Below are positions 7,925 through 17,279 of a stretch of 64,000 nt of DNA, one piece after another. The position numbers and the translations under genes are program-made. The notes below the pieces were generated by a model. The model was not told the origin of the DNA and made no database searches. It saw only the letters and a list, made by a program, of their open reading frames with translations. The stretch covers positions 2,981,501-3,045,500 of the forward strand of contig JADJXG010000001.1 in assembly GCA_016715965.1 (NCBI GenBank), in the 5' to 3' direction. Source of the DNA: Saprospiraceae bacterium (GTDB lineage: Bacteria; Bacteroidota; Bacteroidia; Chitinophagales; Saprospiraceae). How positions within the stretch are numbered: the stretch's first letter is position 1; the number at the start of each line of letters is the position of its first letter.

Positions 7925-9843
7925 AATTAAGCATAATTATCGTCAGTTATAATGTAAGGTTTTTTTTAGAAGAAGCTATTGCATCTGCTTTTAGAGCTGC
8001 CGAGGGAATTGAATCCGAAATTATTGTCGTCGACAATGCTTCTGCGGATGATTCTTGTGAGATGATAAGGACACTTTTTCCAAAAGTAAAACTAATTGAA
8101 TCTGATTTGAATTTGGGATTTGGCAAAGCCAATAATTTGGGTTTAAAAATAGCGACAGGAGAATATATACTTTTTTTAAACCCAGACACCATCGTGGCAG
8201 GAGATGCTTTGCAGATTTGCTTATCTTATTTAGAAGAACATCCTGAGTATGGAGCCTGTGGTGTACGGATGTTGGATGGTTCAGGCAAAATTTTACCGGA
8301 ATCCAAAAGAGGATTTCCCACTCCGTGGGTTTCGTTTTGTAAAATGCTCGGTTTACATAAATTATTTCCTCATTCCAAACTCTTTAATGGTTACTATTTG
8401 GGTCATCTGTCTTATGAGGAAAATCAGGATATTGAAGTATTGAGTGGCGCATTTATTTTTGTAAGAAAAAAAGTCCTTGATCAAATCGGAGGATTTGATG
8501 AAAAGTATTTTATGTATGGTGAAGATATTGACCTTTCGACCAGAATACTTCGATCTGGATGCAAGATTGCTTATCTGTCTAACGCAAGAATTGTCCATTA
8601 TAAAGGAGAAAGCACTAAAAAATCAAGCCTGAGTTATTTTAAAAGTTTTTATGAAGCAATGCTTATCTTTTCGGAAAAGTATATGTCTCAAAATAATAAG
8701 AGGTGGTTTGTATATTTATTAAAGCTTGCAATTGTACTAAAGGGTATTTTATCTTGGATCAAATCGATTTTGATCAGTTGGCTCATCTTTCTTTTGGACG
8801 CAGCGGCATTATTATTGGGTATTTATTTGATCAAAATATTTTGGTCAAAATTTTATTTTCAATCCGATTTCTATTTTGAGGTGGACCGGTTTTGGATAAA
8901 TGCAGCTTTGTTTACAACAGGATGGTTAATGGCATTTTATTTTAACGGTCTCTATGATGATAGACCAAGCCGCAAATCTCTGATAGTTTCTGCAATTGGT
9001 GGATTTATTTTAAACCTCCTTGTATATGCACTTCTACCAGAATCTATGCGCTCTTCTCGTATGATACTACTATTGTCATTTGCATGGGTCTTATTTTATC
9101 TTTTGAGCAGCCGATGGTTACTTTATTTAGGATCTCAGAGAAAGAATGGACCAATGGAGATAATTTTAGTGGGCTCAGAAAAGGAGTGTGATACAGCTGA
9201 GCAACTCCTCAAGTTTACCTACACAGATTATAGAGTTTTGAAAAGATTATCACCTGAAGCAGCAAGCCTTCTGTCATCAGGTTGGAAAACGCTCATTAGA
9301 ACTTTAAAGCCCGCTCAGATTATTATTGGTTCTGCCAATCAAAATTTGGAAACAATGATGCAAATCATGGGTGCTCTGCCTGAAAAAACTGAAATCAGAT
9401 TGTTGACTAACAGTAAAAATGCAATTATTGGAAGCAGTTCCAAAGAATCCCCGGGGGAGTTGCATGCATTGGACTTTAGATATCACATTGAACTAACATC
9501 CTATAAACGACAAAAAAGGTGGTTTGATCTTTTTTTCTCTTTTTGGATTGTTGCATTTTTACCAGTTTTTATTTTTTTACAAAAGGAAAAAATGCAGTTT
9601 TTATCAAATATTTATCTTGTGATCAGCGGTAAAAAATCCTGGGTAGGTCTTCCACACGATTTTACCCACAAGATGTCAATATCTAATTTGAAAATTGGCG
9701 TATTGACAGCCTTGCCTTTCGGCCAAAATGTGGAGAATCACCTTTTTTCGGAGCAGTATTTGATCCATTACGCCCTTTATTATTCGGTGTGGATGGATTT
9801 AGACATCTGCATCAGAAATATTCAATCATTAGACAAGCACTGA
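7921..9843 (+). CDS. Family 2 glycosyltransferase fused to a membrane region resembling a polyprenyl glycosylphosphotransferase
   Basis: The 640-residue protein has two parts. Residues 1-260 are a GT-A family 2 glycosyltransferase: LSIIIVSYNV at the start, VVDNASADDS, FLNPDT as the DxD-equivalent, and MYGEDIDLSTR as the acceptor-side motif. After a hydrophobic hairpin near 265-310, residues about 320-410 hold several membrane segments, and about 410-520 form a soluble Rossmann-like stretch (MEIILVGSEKECDT). The tail (KRQKRWFDLFFSFWIVAFLPVF, shown here in outline, and VISGKKSWVG) resembles the first part of a bacterial sugar transferase but appears to lack its full catalytic section. The start is TTG, overlapping recR by four bases. 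A role in cell-surface polysaccharide or lipid glycosylation is likely; the sugar is unknown. Confidence 0.8.
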   Translation: MKLSIIIVSYNVRFFLEEAIASAFRAAEGIESEIIVVDNASADDSCEMIRTLFPKVKLIESDLNLGFGKANNLGLKIATGEYILFLNPDTIVAGDALQICLSYLEEHPEYGACGVRMLDGSGKILPESKRGFPTPWVSFCKMLGLHKLFPHSKLFNGYYLGHLSYEENQDIEVLSGAFIFVRKKVLDQIGGFDEKYFMYGEDIDLSTRILRSGCKIAYLSNARIVHYKGESTKKSSLSYFKSFYEAMLIFSEKYMSQNNKRWFVYLLKLAIVLKGILSWIKSILISWLIFLLDAAALLLGIYLIKIFWSKFYFQSDFYFEVDRFWINAALFTTGWLMAFYFNGLYDDRPSRKSLIVSAIGGFILNLLVYALLPESMRSSRMILLLSFAWVLFYLLSSRWLLYLGSQRKNGPMEIILVGSEKECDTAEQLLKFTYTDYRVLKRLSPEAASLLSSGWKTLIRTLKPAQIIIGSANQNLETMMQIMGALPEKTEIRLLTNSKNAIIGSSSKESPGELHALDFRYHIELTSYKRQKRWFDLFFSFWIVAFLPVFIFLQKEKMQFLSNIYLVISGKKSWVGLPHDFTHKMSISNLKIGVLTALPFGQNVENHLFSEQYLIHYALYYSVWMDLDICIRNIQSLDKH

Positions 9844-9844
9844 T

Positions 9845-11026
9845 ATGCATCCATCTATATTAAAACAGTTTTTAAAGGAGATTGAAACAGATCTGATCGC
9901 CATTCGAAGAAATTTTCACGCTCATCCTGAACTCTCTTTTGCAGAGAGAAATACTTCTCTTCTCATTCAGACATGCCTAAATCGCTGGAACCAGTCCTTT
10001 ACAAATGGTTGGGCTGGGCATGGGATTGTTGGATTAATTGAAGGGGAAGCTGGGCCAAGCGATAAAGTAGTTTGTATCAGAGCAGACATGGATGCCCTGC
10101 CAATACAGGAGAAAAATGATTTGGATTACAAATCCACCTTTCCGGGAATTATGCACGCATGTGGTCATGATATGCATATGAGCTGTCTGCTTGGGGCCAT
10201 ATATGCCCTTCAAAAATCCAAATCAAATTGGGCTGGGACGGTAAAATTTATTTTTCAACCCGGTGAAGAACAATTGCCTGGTGGTGCTTCAATAATGATT
10301 TCCGAGGGTGTGCTAAAAGATCCTGCTGTACATGCTGTGATAGGATTGCATGTACAACCCAATTTAGAAGTGGGTAAAATAGGTATTTGTCCGGGTCCAA
10401 GTATGGCCTCTTCAGAAGAGATTTTCATTGAATTGACTTCTCAGGGAGGACATGCAGCCATGCCTCACCTTGTGGGGGACCCTGTTTTTGCCTCTGCAAA
10501 GCTGATATCTGGGGTTCAAGAGCTCTTAAGTAGGACAAAACCACCTCTTGTGCCCGCAGTTGTAGGGTTTGGGAAAGTAACTACTGAGGGAGGGGCAACC
10601 AATGTGATACCCCAAAGGGTATTGCTGGAAGGAACTTTCAGGACGCTTGATGCTGCCTATAGGGAATTATTCTGTGCCATGCTTCCAGGGTTTATTGATT
10701 CGATGACTTCCTCATTTCAAGTGGGGTCTAAAACAAAATTGGTCAAAGGTTATCCTGTATTGGTCAACGATCCACATTTGGCAAAAATTTGGAAAGAATC
10801 CGCTATACAATATACAGATAATGAGTCTGTTGTGGAAATTTCACCAAGACTTACAGCTGAAGATTTTGCCAGATATTCGGAGATTGTTCCGGGCTGTTTT
10901 TTCCGATTGGGCACGGGTCCTTCTGCCAATGTGCACAGTCCTGAGTTCGTCGCAGATGATCGTGCAATTGTCATTGGGGCGGGTGTCATGGGCCATGCGG
11001 CGATCCAATTTTTACAAAACGTATAA
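9845..11026 (+). CDS. M20 family metallo-amidohydrolase (N-acyl amino acid hydrolase type)
   Basis: A 393-residue M20D-type peptidase/amidohydrolase that should split N-acyl amino acids or similar amides in the cytoplasm using two metals. The metal-binding motif HACGHDMH spans about residues 104-111 (Cys106, His108), the catalytic and ligand pair Glu141/Glu142 lies in PGEEQLPGG, and a later His is in IGLHVQPN. The dimerisation lid is in the middle third (QGGHAAMPH). The C-terminus carries the last ligand region NVHSPEF. Length matches the family. It starts one base after the glycosyltransferase stop, so probably belongs to the recR transcription unit. The exact substrate (hippurate, N-acetyl amino acid, aminoacyl amide) cannot be told. 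Confidence 0.87.
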   Translation: MHPSILKQFLKEIETDLIAIRRNFHAHPELSFAERNTSLLIQTCLNRWNQSFTNGWAGHGIVGLIEGEAGPSDKVVCIRADMDALPIQEKNDLDYKSTFPGIMHACGHDMHMSCLLGAIYALQKSKSNWAGTVKFIFQPGEEQLPGGASIMISEGVLKDPAVHAVIGLHVQPNLEVGKIGICPGPSMASSEEIFIELTSQGGHAAMPHLVGDPVFASAKLISGVQELLSRTKPPLVPAVVGFGKVTTEGGATNVIPQRVLLEGTFRTLDAAYRELFCAMLPGFIDSMTSSFQVGSKTKLVKGYPVLVNDPHLAKIWKESAIQYTDNESVVEISPRLTAEDFARYSEIVPGCFFRLGTGPSANVHSPEFVADDRAIVIGAGVMGHAAIQFLQNV

Positions 11027-11039
11027 AATATTTTCATAA

Positions 11040-11074
11040 TTTGTAAGAATATATTATTCAAATTATTATCTTTG
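11040..11074 (+). promoter_or_regulatory. Promoter of the NtrX-like regulator gene
   Basis: TTTG (11040-11043) and TATCTTTG (11067-11074) match the Bacteroidota consensus exactly with a 23-base spacer. The ATG is at 11111, which gives a leader of about 30 bases. Confidence 0.6.
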
Positions 11075-11110
11075 CCTCTGTTTTAAAATCAAGAATAAGA
11101 ATTTAAACTA

Positions 11111-12382
11111 ATGGCAAGAATTCTAATTGTGGATGATGAACAAAGTATCCGCAGGGTCTTAAAGGATATTTTGGAACTGGAAAAGTATCAGGTAGAAGAA
11201 GCTGTAGATGGCCTTGACTGTCTGGTTAAACTAAAGCAACATGAATACGATGCAATTATTTTGGACATTAAGATGCCCAAAATGGATGGTATGGAAGCTT
11301 TGGAGAAAATACAGACCCTGGCCCCGGATACGCCTATTGTGATGATCAGCGGTCACGCCACCATTGATACGGCAGTTGAGGCTGTCAAGAAGGGTGCTTA
11401 TGATTTTATATCAAAACCCCCTGATTTAAATAGACTTTTAATTACCCTCCGCAATGCGATTGACAAATCCTCATTAATTAGTGAGAAAAAATTTTTACAA
11501 AAGAAAGTATCCAAGTATAAAACTCAGGAGATCGTCGGAGAATCTAAATCCATCCAGAAAGTGCGTGAAACGATAGATTTAGTGGCTCCTACGGACGCAC
11601 GTATTTTAATCACTGGACAAAATGGAACTGGCAAAGAATTGGTGGCGCGATGGATTCATGAAAAAAGTCATCGGGCAAAAGGAAATATTGTTGAAGTAAA
11701 TTGCGCAGCAATCCCTTCAGAATTGATTGAAAGTGAGTTGTTTGGCCATGAAAAAGGCTCTTTTACCTCTGCCATCAAACAGCGCTTGGGGAAGTTTGAA
11801 CTCGCCAATGGCGGGACCTTGTTTCTGGATGAAATTGGAGATATGAGCTTGTCGGCCCAAGCTAAGGTGTTGCGTGCCTTGCAAGAAAATAGAATCACCC
11901 GGGTAGGAGGGGACAAGGAAATTCCGGTGGATGTCAGGGTTGTTGCTGCCACCAACAAAGATTTACGCGAAGAGATCTCAAAGGGAAAATTTAGAGAAGA
12001 CTTATACCATCGGTTGGCAGTAATTATTATTGAGGTGCCTTCACTCAACGATCGGGTGGAAGACATTCCTGTTTTAGCCGAGCATTTTATGGAACACATT
12101 TGTCATGAATATGGATTGGCCCTTAAGAAAATAGATGAGTCTGCTTTGGAAGAACTAATGAAATACAATTGGACCGGAAATATTCGCGAATTACGCAATG
12201 TAATCGAACGATTGATTATTTTAAGCAAACAAAAAATCACAAGAAAGGAAGTTTTGGATTTTGTAATACCTGCCAGTCAAAGAAATCTCAAATTTAAAGA
12301 ATTATTTGAGCAGTTTGATACTGTTCAGGAGTTGAATGAATTCATTAAAAAAGAATTCGTGGCTTATAAAGCGGAGTTGTAA
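11111..12382 (+). CDS. NtrC/NtrX-family response regulator with AAA+ domain but no Fis-type DNA-binding domain
   Basis: A 423-residue two-component regulator. The receiver domain (1-118) has the acidic pocket VDDE, phospho-acceptor Asp52 (LDIKMPKMDG), Ser80 and Lys102. The AAA+ domain (about 142-375) has Walker A GQNGTGKE (169-176) and Walker B TLFLDE (236-241). In place of the sigma-54-contacting loop GAFTGA it has GSFTSA at 216-221. After residue about 385 there is no Fis-type helix-turn-helix; the protein ends in a short helical tail. The likely partner is the NtrY-like kinase at 13010-16336, on the opposite strand. It may regulate by protein contact, or bind DNA by another surface. Assignment to the NtrX-like group is firm; activation of sigma-54 is doubtful. 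Confidence 0.85.
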   Translation: MARILIVDDEQSIRRVLKDILELEKYQVEEAVDGLDCLVKLKQHEYDAIILDIKMPKMDGMEALEKIQTLAPDTPIVMISGHATIDTAVEAVKKGAYDFISKPPDLNRLLITLRNAIDKSSLISEKKFLQKKVSKYKTQEIVGESKSIQKVRETIDLVAPTDARILITGQNGTGKELVARWIHEKSHRAKGNIVEVNCAAIPSELIESELFGHEKGSFTSAIKQRLGKFELANGGTLFLDEIGDMSLSAQAKVLRALQENRITRVGGDKEIPVDVRVVAATNKDLREEISKGKFREDLYHRLAVIIIEVPSLNDRVEDIPVLAEHFMEHICHEYGLALKKIDESALEELMKYNWTGNIRELRNVIERLIILSKQKITRKEVLDFVIPASQRNLKFKELFEQFDTVQELNEFIKKEFVAYKAEL

Positions 12383-12471
12383 TTAACCCTCCGGGTGGAA
12401 TGGAATAATATGGATGAGTGATCAGATCACATGTTGAAATGTCTACGCACCAATTTAGTTTCCTTCCATTT

Positions 12472-12951
12472 TCAAGAAACTGATTTTTCCCGTTTCTTAT
12501 AATATTTGGGATGAACCAACAGCATGCCAAATGATTCACAGGATTCTTTGGTGGTCTTGGCATGATGTGCGCCGTGTGCCCTTAAAATGGCTTTTGAGTA
12601 AGGGTTATCCAATTGTTTGAACCATTGAAATCGCCTGTGAATGTATACATCATGAACAAGAAAATAGCATACTCCGTAGATTGAAATTCCAATACCAATG
12701 AAAAGTAACCAGGTATATTCAGCAACCAGTGAGCCAATCAGATAGCAAAAAAAGCTGGGAATGGCAAAGACCAAAAAGAATCGATCATTTCTCTCCCAAA
12801 ATCCGGTTTTTGAGTGATGTGGCTTGTGGTGGTCTTCGTGCCAGGACCACAAAAAACCATGCATGATGTACTTATGAGTAAACCAAGCCATAAATTCCAT
12901 TCCAAAAAATGCACCAACCACACAAATTAAATACAAAACCCAAACAGCCAT
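12472..12951 (-). CDS. crtZ: Beta-carotene hydroxylase
   Basis: A 159-residue integral membrane di-iron hydroxylase of the fatty-acid hydroxylase superfamily that adds 3-hydroxyl groups to carotenoid rings, for example beta-carotene to zeaxanthin. All four His clusters are visible: HKYIMH (about 26-31), HEDHH (about 38-42), HDVYIHRR (about 100-107) and HGAHHA (about 126-131). Hydrophobic stretches at 1-22 and 55-95 form the membrane part. The length matches bacterial CrtZ. It lies 58 bases downstream of the kinase gene on the same strand and may share its transcript; no other carotenoid gene is in the window. It suggests a pigmented organism. Confidence 0.88.
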   Translation of the reverse strand: MAVWVLYLICVVGAFFGMEFMAWFTHKYIMHGFLWSWHEDHHKPHHSKTGFWERNDRFFLVFAIPSFFCYLIGSLVAEYTWLLFIGIGISIYGVCYFLVHDVYIHRRFQWFKQLDNPYSKAILRAHGAHHAKTTKESCESFGMLLVHPKYYKKREKSVS

Positions 12952-13009
12952 CTGGTGTAAATTTTTTATTTAAAACAACAATTGTGCAGAGTTGGTTTAG
13001 GAGAATGCC

Positions 13010-16000
13010 TCAATCCTGACCCTCGTTTTTCATGATAGGCAGGCTCACAAAGAATTCAGTACCAACAGTCTCTTGAGTCTCAAAATAAATCGCTCCGTTG
13101 ACAGACTCTACGATCTGTCGACACATGGCCAAGCCTAAACCGGTTCCGGAGCTTTTGGTGGTAAAATTTGGCAGGAAAACTTTGTCTTTCATGTCAATGG
13201 GAATGCCTATACCATTGTCTTTTATTTTAATAAGAGCAGATGGTGGGTCGCACAGCAAGACAATCTCAATTTTTCCCCGCCGATGTTCAGGTATTGATTG
13301 AATGGCGTTGTTAATCAAATTATTGAGTACTCTCATTAGTTGATTTTTGTCGCAAAATACATAACACTCATCAATTGGCACCGTTAGGAAAATATCAAGA
13401 TCATCTCTTTTTCTATACAAATCATGGACATGAGAAATGAGTTCATTTAATAAAATTTTCTCGTGGACACCTTGAGGCATTTTGGCAAAATTTGAAAATT
13501 CAGTGGCTATTTGAGTGAGTCCATCGATTTGTTCCAAAATGGAGTGACTGACTTTTTGAGCCATTTCTCCAATGTCACGGTCTCCCGATTTAATTCTTTG
13601 TAATAAATATTGAATATTTAATTTCATCGGGGTCAAAGGATTTTTTATTTCATGGGCCACTTGTTTGGCCATTTCTCGCCAGGCGTTATCCCTTTCAGAT
13701 TTTGCCAATAACTCTGCAGATTCGTCAATCTGGCTTACCATGCGATTGTAATCCTGTATCAGATCCCCAATTTCATCCTGACTTTCCCATTCCAATGTGT
13801 CATTCCTTTTTCCGAGACGCATTGATTTTATTTTTTCACTCAACACTTCGAGTGGAGATGTTATCGAGTTTGCCAACAATGTGGCTAAAGATGCAGCGAT
13901 CAGAAATAGAAAAACATAAATGTTTAATAAGGTATTGATTAAATTGGTTAAACGGTTTTCGGTAGAACTTTCAGAACCATGAAAGCTTGACATCTCGATC
14001 GTCCCCAACCTGATACTGTTAAAAAAAATATTCTTGTAAGCGTACAGTTTTTCTTCATGGTCTGGTAGGGAGATCCTTTTGATAATGATATCAGATATGC
14101 TAAATGGGTAGAAAAAATAAAATTCCGGATTACAAAGTTTTATCTTTGAATCGCTAGCTGCAGGATTGGCAAATACCGGGACCTGATATCCCTGATTGTC
14201 ATAGAATTCCAGACTATAATCAAAAAGTGAAGAAGTGGTTTTGATTTGTTCCCTCAAAAGAAACTTTGCGTCTTCCTGCTCCTTGACATTTTGAATGCTT
14301 TGTTCAAGAAATGTGCTTAAATACCTCAGTTTGTTAAATAATGATTCCTCGCTAATCTGTTGCTCTGATCTTCTGGTAAAGAAAACAGTAACCATCGCAA
14401 TAATAATAAAACTGAATACGATTCCAAGGATTATGTAAAATTGAATTTTGGTCCGCAAGGAGGGTTTGGATTCTACCTGGATATTTAAACCTTCCGGTAG
14501 AATCGGATACCGTTGGTGCAACAGGCTTATTAAGTAGGATAATATGATAAGAATGGTAAATAGATAGGAAAAAAGAGAAATACTCTTTACCAGCGTGGGT
14601 AATTCATGTCTTAATACAACGATATGTTCTTTGCTGAATCTATGTATCCACAGCTCTGATTGTTGAACACGGACAATGCGTGAATTTTCTTTTTTTAAAT
14701 TCCTAATACAAAATTGGTAATCCGGTGAATCAAACCCAGAACTGTATTTAAGGGATTTATTCTCAAATAGAAACAAGTCAAAACCCATGTCAAGGGAAAG
14801 ACTGATCAGTTGATTGAGATCAATTTCTGAAGTAGCGAGACTATCGTTGCGCTGAACGATTTGCTGAATACTTTGGTTTGCAATTTGTTCCTTTTCTTTT
14901 CGCTTCCGGATATTCTGATAGTGGAATACAAGTCCGGATGTAATGACAGAGATGATGAGTAACCAACTGATCAACCACATTGAACTTGCCTGCTTGTATT
15001 CTACGAAATAGTCAAAAAGCCAAACAATTATCGAAGCACCAAGAATGAATGTGACTGGATGAATTTCTGTTTTGAGATATAAAATAAAAGGCAGAAAAAA
15101 AACGACAGAACACAAATACATCAAAAATCTGGTTCTAAGCTTCAGTCGAAAGCTAAACGTACTTTGGAATAATTTATGTGAGATTAAAAAGACAGAAATA
15201 ATGATCAATAGCAAGCTCAGTAAGATCAGGTAATTCTCAACCGGCATAAAGATCGTCTTTTGTAGTTCAAAAACAATCTGAGATTTTACAAAAATGGTTT
15301 TGAAAAAACTGACATAAAATAGAAGGGCAAGTAAAATGGTGACGTAGTTCAAAATGGGAATAAGCTGCCTGGTAAATGCTTTTTGAGTTAAATCAAATTC
15401 AGGCAAACTAAAATACCTGTGGTATAGATAGGATAAATGGAATATGATGAAAGAGAATACAATCAATTCAAATAAAGTATATTCGAAGAGTATGGACTGG
15501 ATTCTGAATTTTGTAAAAATGCTATTGAAATATTCAGGATCCTGAACCAACCAGTGGGCCAAGCTGGAGGTTGTCACAATCCCCATAAAAATGGAAAGGA
15601 ATCCCCAACTGATCCATTTTCTTTCAAAAAATAGTTTTGCAAATTTATGTACCGGATAATAGAATACAAGCAATAGTAGAATGTAAAATAAAATAATTGT
15701 TTCTGAAAATTCTTTGGAAAGCCCAATGCCAATATGATTGACAAATCCAATTTGTTTTTTTTGCAAGTTGAAAATGGGCAGTTGATTTTTGTTGGATCTT
15801 TCTAATGTAATGTAGGGAGAATCTTTTATTGACGTTAATGGATTTGGAAGTTTGGAGTAAAGTATAAAACATAATTCAAAATTCGGAAAAGAAATATTTT
15901 GTCTTACTCCATAGTAGTTTTCATTGTGAATGGTAAAAAGTCCATCCCCGGATTCTGTCAGACAAGGACACCATTGAGGATCAAAGTAGCTTTCAGTCCG

Positions 16001-16336
16001 ATGCCAATAAAGTAAATTACCTCCTTTGCAAAACACCAGATGGCTATTCTCATATTGCTTCTTGTCTTTTAAAAGGAGTGAAATTCTCTCATAGATTTGA
16101 TTGGATTGATCGGAACTCCATTGTACCGATTTTAGCAATTTTGTGAGATATCCGGATAACTCTTCTGTTTCATGGATTTTTGATTCAATTTGAGATTTGT
16201 ATTGGTGTCCGAGATCGTGCTGGAGGAGCTGATAATTTCGTTCATACAGTTTGCCAATAGCCACCATCAATAAGCCAATGGCCCATAAATAGTACCAGTG
16301 ACCAAATCGCTTGAATGCTAGTTTATCCAATATCAC
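13010..16336 (-). CDS. Large multi-pass sensor histidine kinase, NtrY-like
   Basis: A 1108-residue membrane kinase starting at GTG. The N-terminal 800 residues hold two periplasmic sensing regions and many membrane segments: one near 15-27, a block of about eight between 210 and 465, and further ones near 575-600, 630-655 and 805-830. A HAMP linker follows (about 830-885). The dimerisation/phosphotransfer domain has AHEIKNPLTPMKLN with His895; the ATPase domain has the N box NNLINNAIQ (about 1005), G1 DNGIGI (about 1040) and G2 GTGLGL (about 1064), so it looks catalytically complete. Its layout resembles NtrY. The NtrX-like regulator ends 90 bases beyond crtZ on the other strand. The signal is unknown; periplasmic redox or envelope state would be guesses. 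Confidence 0.87.
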   Translation of the reverse strand: MILDKLAFKRFGHWYYLWAIGLLMVAIGKLYERNYQLLQHDLGHQYKSQIESKIHETEELSGYLTKLLKSVQWSSDQSNQIYERISLLLKDKKQYENSHLVFCKGGNLLYWHRTESYFDPQWCPCLTESGDGLFTIHNENYYGVRQNISFPNFELCFILYSKLPNPLTSIKDSPYITLERSNKNQLPIFNLQKKQIGFVNHIGIGLSKEFSETIILFYILLLLVFYYPVHKFAKLFFERKWISWGFLSIFMGIVTTSSLAHWLVQDPEYFNSIFTKFRIQSILFEYTLFELIVFSFIIFHLSYLYHRYFSLPEFDLTQKAFTRQLIPILNYVTILLALLFYVSFFKTIFVKSQIVFELQKTIFMPVENYLILLSLLLIIISVFLISHKLFQSTFSFRLKLRTRFLMYLCSVVFFLPFILYLKTEIHPVTFILGASIIVWLFDYFVEYKQASSMWLISWLLIISVITSGLVFHYQNIRKRKEKEQIANQSIQQIVQRNDSLATSEIDLNQLISLSLDMGFDLFLFENKSLKYSSGFDSPDYQFCIRNLKKENSRIVRVQQSELWIHRFSKEHIVVLRHELPTLVKSISLFSYLFTILIILSYLISLLHQRYPILPEGLNIQVESKPSLRTKIQFYIILGIVFSFIIIAMVTVFFTRRSEQQISEESLFNKLRYLSTFLEQSIQNVKEQEDAKFLLREQIKTTSSLFDYSLEFYDNQGYQVPVFANPAASDSKIKLCNPEFYFFYPFSISDIIIKRISLPDHEEKLYAYKNIFFNSIRLGTIEMSSFHGSESSTENRLTNLINTLLNIYVFLFLIAASLATLLANSITSPLEVLSEKIKSMRLGKRNDTLEWESQDEIGDLIQDYNRMVSQIDESAELLAKSERDNAWREMAKQVAHEIKNPLTPMKLNIQYLLQRIKSGDRDIGEMAQKVSHSILEQIDGLTQIATEFSNFAKMPQGVHEKILLNELISHVHDLYRKRDDLDIFLTVPIDECYVFCDKNQLMRVLNNLINNAIQSIPEHRRGKIEIVLLCDPPSALIKIKDNGIGIPIDMKDKVFLPNFTTKSSGTGLGLAMCRQIVESVNGAIYFETQETVGTEFFVSLPIMKNEGQD

Positions 16337-16376
16337 CGCATAAAGTTAAAACATTATACATTTACATTATTTATAA

Positions 16377-16408
16377 TGTGAAAATCTTTTAGGAATTAGT
16401 TACATTTG
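16377..16408 (+). promoter_or_regulatory. Promoter of the RNase P RNA gene
   Basis: TACATTTG at 16401-16408 is an exact TAnnTTTG match placed five bases before the predicted RNA 5' end at 16413. Twenty bases upstream TGTG (16377-16380) stands where TTTG is expected, one mismatch. The independent RNA start makes this the best-anchored promoter in the window. Confidence 0.65.
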
Positions 16409-16412
16409 CAAC

Positions 16413-16785
16413 GGAGTCAGGGTCCATCGCTCCGTGAAGACGGGGAGGAAAGTCCGGACAACATGAGGGATCACACCACCTAACGGGTGGGTTCTGCAGA
16501 TATGCAGAAACAGATAGTGTCACAGAAACTAAACCGCCACGCCATTGGCGTGGTAAGGGTGAAAATGTGCGGTAAGAGCGCACAGGTGTAGTTGGTAACA
16601 ATGCATCTGATAAACCTTGTGAGTTGAAATGCCATGTATATCCGTTGGAAGCAATTGCTTCCCAGTTCCTCGACTGTGCTCTTGGGCATGCGGAAGGGTA
16701 GGCAGATAGATTTTGTCAGTAATGACAAAACCAGATAAATGATGGACACCCTTTAAGGGAACAGAATCCGGCTTATACTGACTCC
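16413..16785 (+). ncRNA. rnpB: RNase P RNA, bacterial class A
   Basis: The RNA subunit that cuts the 5' leader from pre-tRNA. The ends pair as helix P1 (GGAGTCAG at 16413-16420 with CTGACTCC at 16778-16785). Universally conserved blocks are visible: GAGGAAAGTCCGG after the P2/P3 region, CACAGAAAC leading to ACCGCC in the middle, AGATAAATGATGGA before the 3' part, and ACAGAATCCGGCTTAT, which forms P4 with the 5' block. About 373 nucleotides is a normal class A size. Open reading frames crossing this region are spurious. It diverges from the kinase gene. Confidence 0.96.
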
Positions 16786-16793
16786 TTTTTTTA
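16778..16793 (+). terminator. Likely intrinsic terminator of rnpB
   Basis: The 3' strand of P1 (CTGACTCC) is directly followed by eight T residues (16786-16793), so P1 itself may act as the terminator hairpin. Confidence 0.5.
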
Positions 16794-17279
16794 TAAATAT
16801 TGACTTATTGTTCCGCACAATGCCTAAGTTCAGAACCATTGAAGCATCAAAGTCTCTTGAGCTTGCTTTCTTTGATTAAACATTTTTGATTTTTGCAGAA
16901 TATACTCCATCGATAAAACTGAATCCTTTTGTCGCAATTATCAAATTTGAATTTTAAACCATTGTTGCTTTGATATTTTGAAAAACCCTTAATTTATGAT
17001 TGCAAGTTCGATTAGAATTTGAAAGTTTTTTATTGCAATGTTGATCAGGAGAATTTCACTGATTGCTTGATTTTGATGCAATCCGCCAAAAAAAATTCAT
17101 TGTATTGTTTTATAAAGTAAAGTATCGTCATCAACGAATAGTCGTTTTGATATCTTGACATTGTTAGCACATGTTTCATTTAACCATTTTGAACAGGTGG
17201 TTCAATAATCAACCAAATTGAAAAGAGAAATCTTCAATCCGCCATTTCGAATGGATAAAAATAAGAACGATTGACTTAT
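16793..17279. other. Intergenic region between rnpB and porV without a recognisable gene
   Basis: About 490 AT-rich bases with no convincing reading frame on either strand. The only structure I see is an inverted repeat ATCAAAG (16846-16852) / CTTTGAT (16870-16876) with a 17-base loop. No tRNA, no transposon end and no exact promoter pair was noticed. It lies downstream of both neighbours (rnpB on plus, porV on minus), where little regulation is expected, so its size is slightly unusual. Confidence 0.5.

Noticed and set aside
16389..16749. Open reading frames on the minus strand over the RNase P RNA gene
   Set aside because: They lie inside rnpB, whose paired ends and conserved blocks are clear; the encoded sequences have no plausible protein features.
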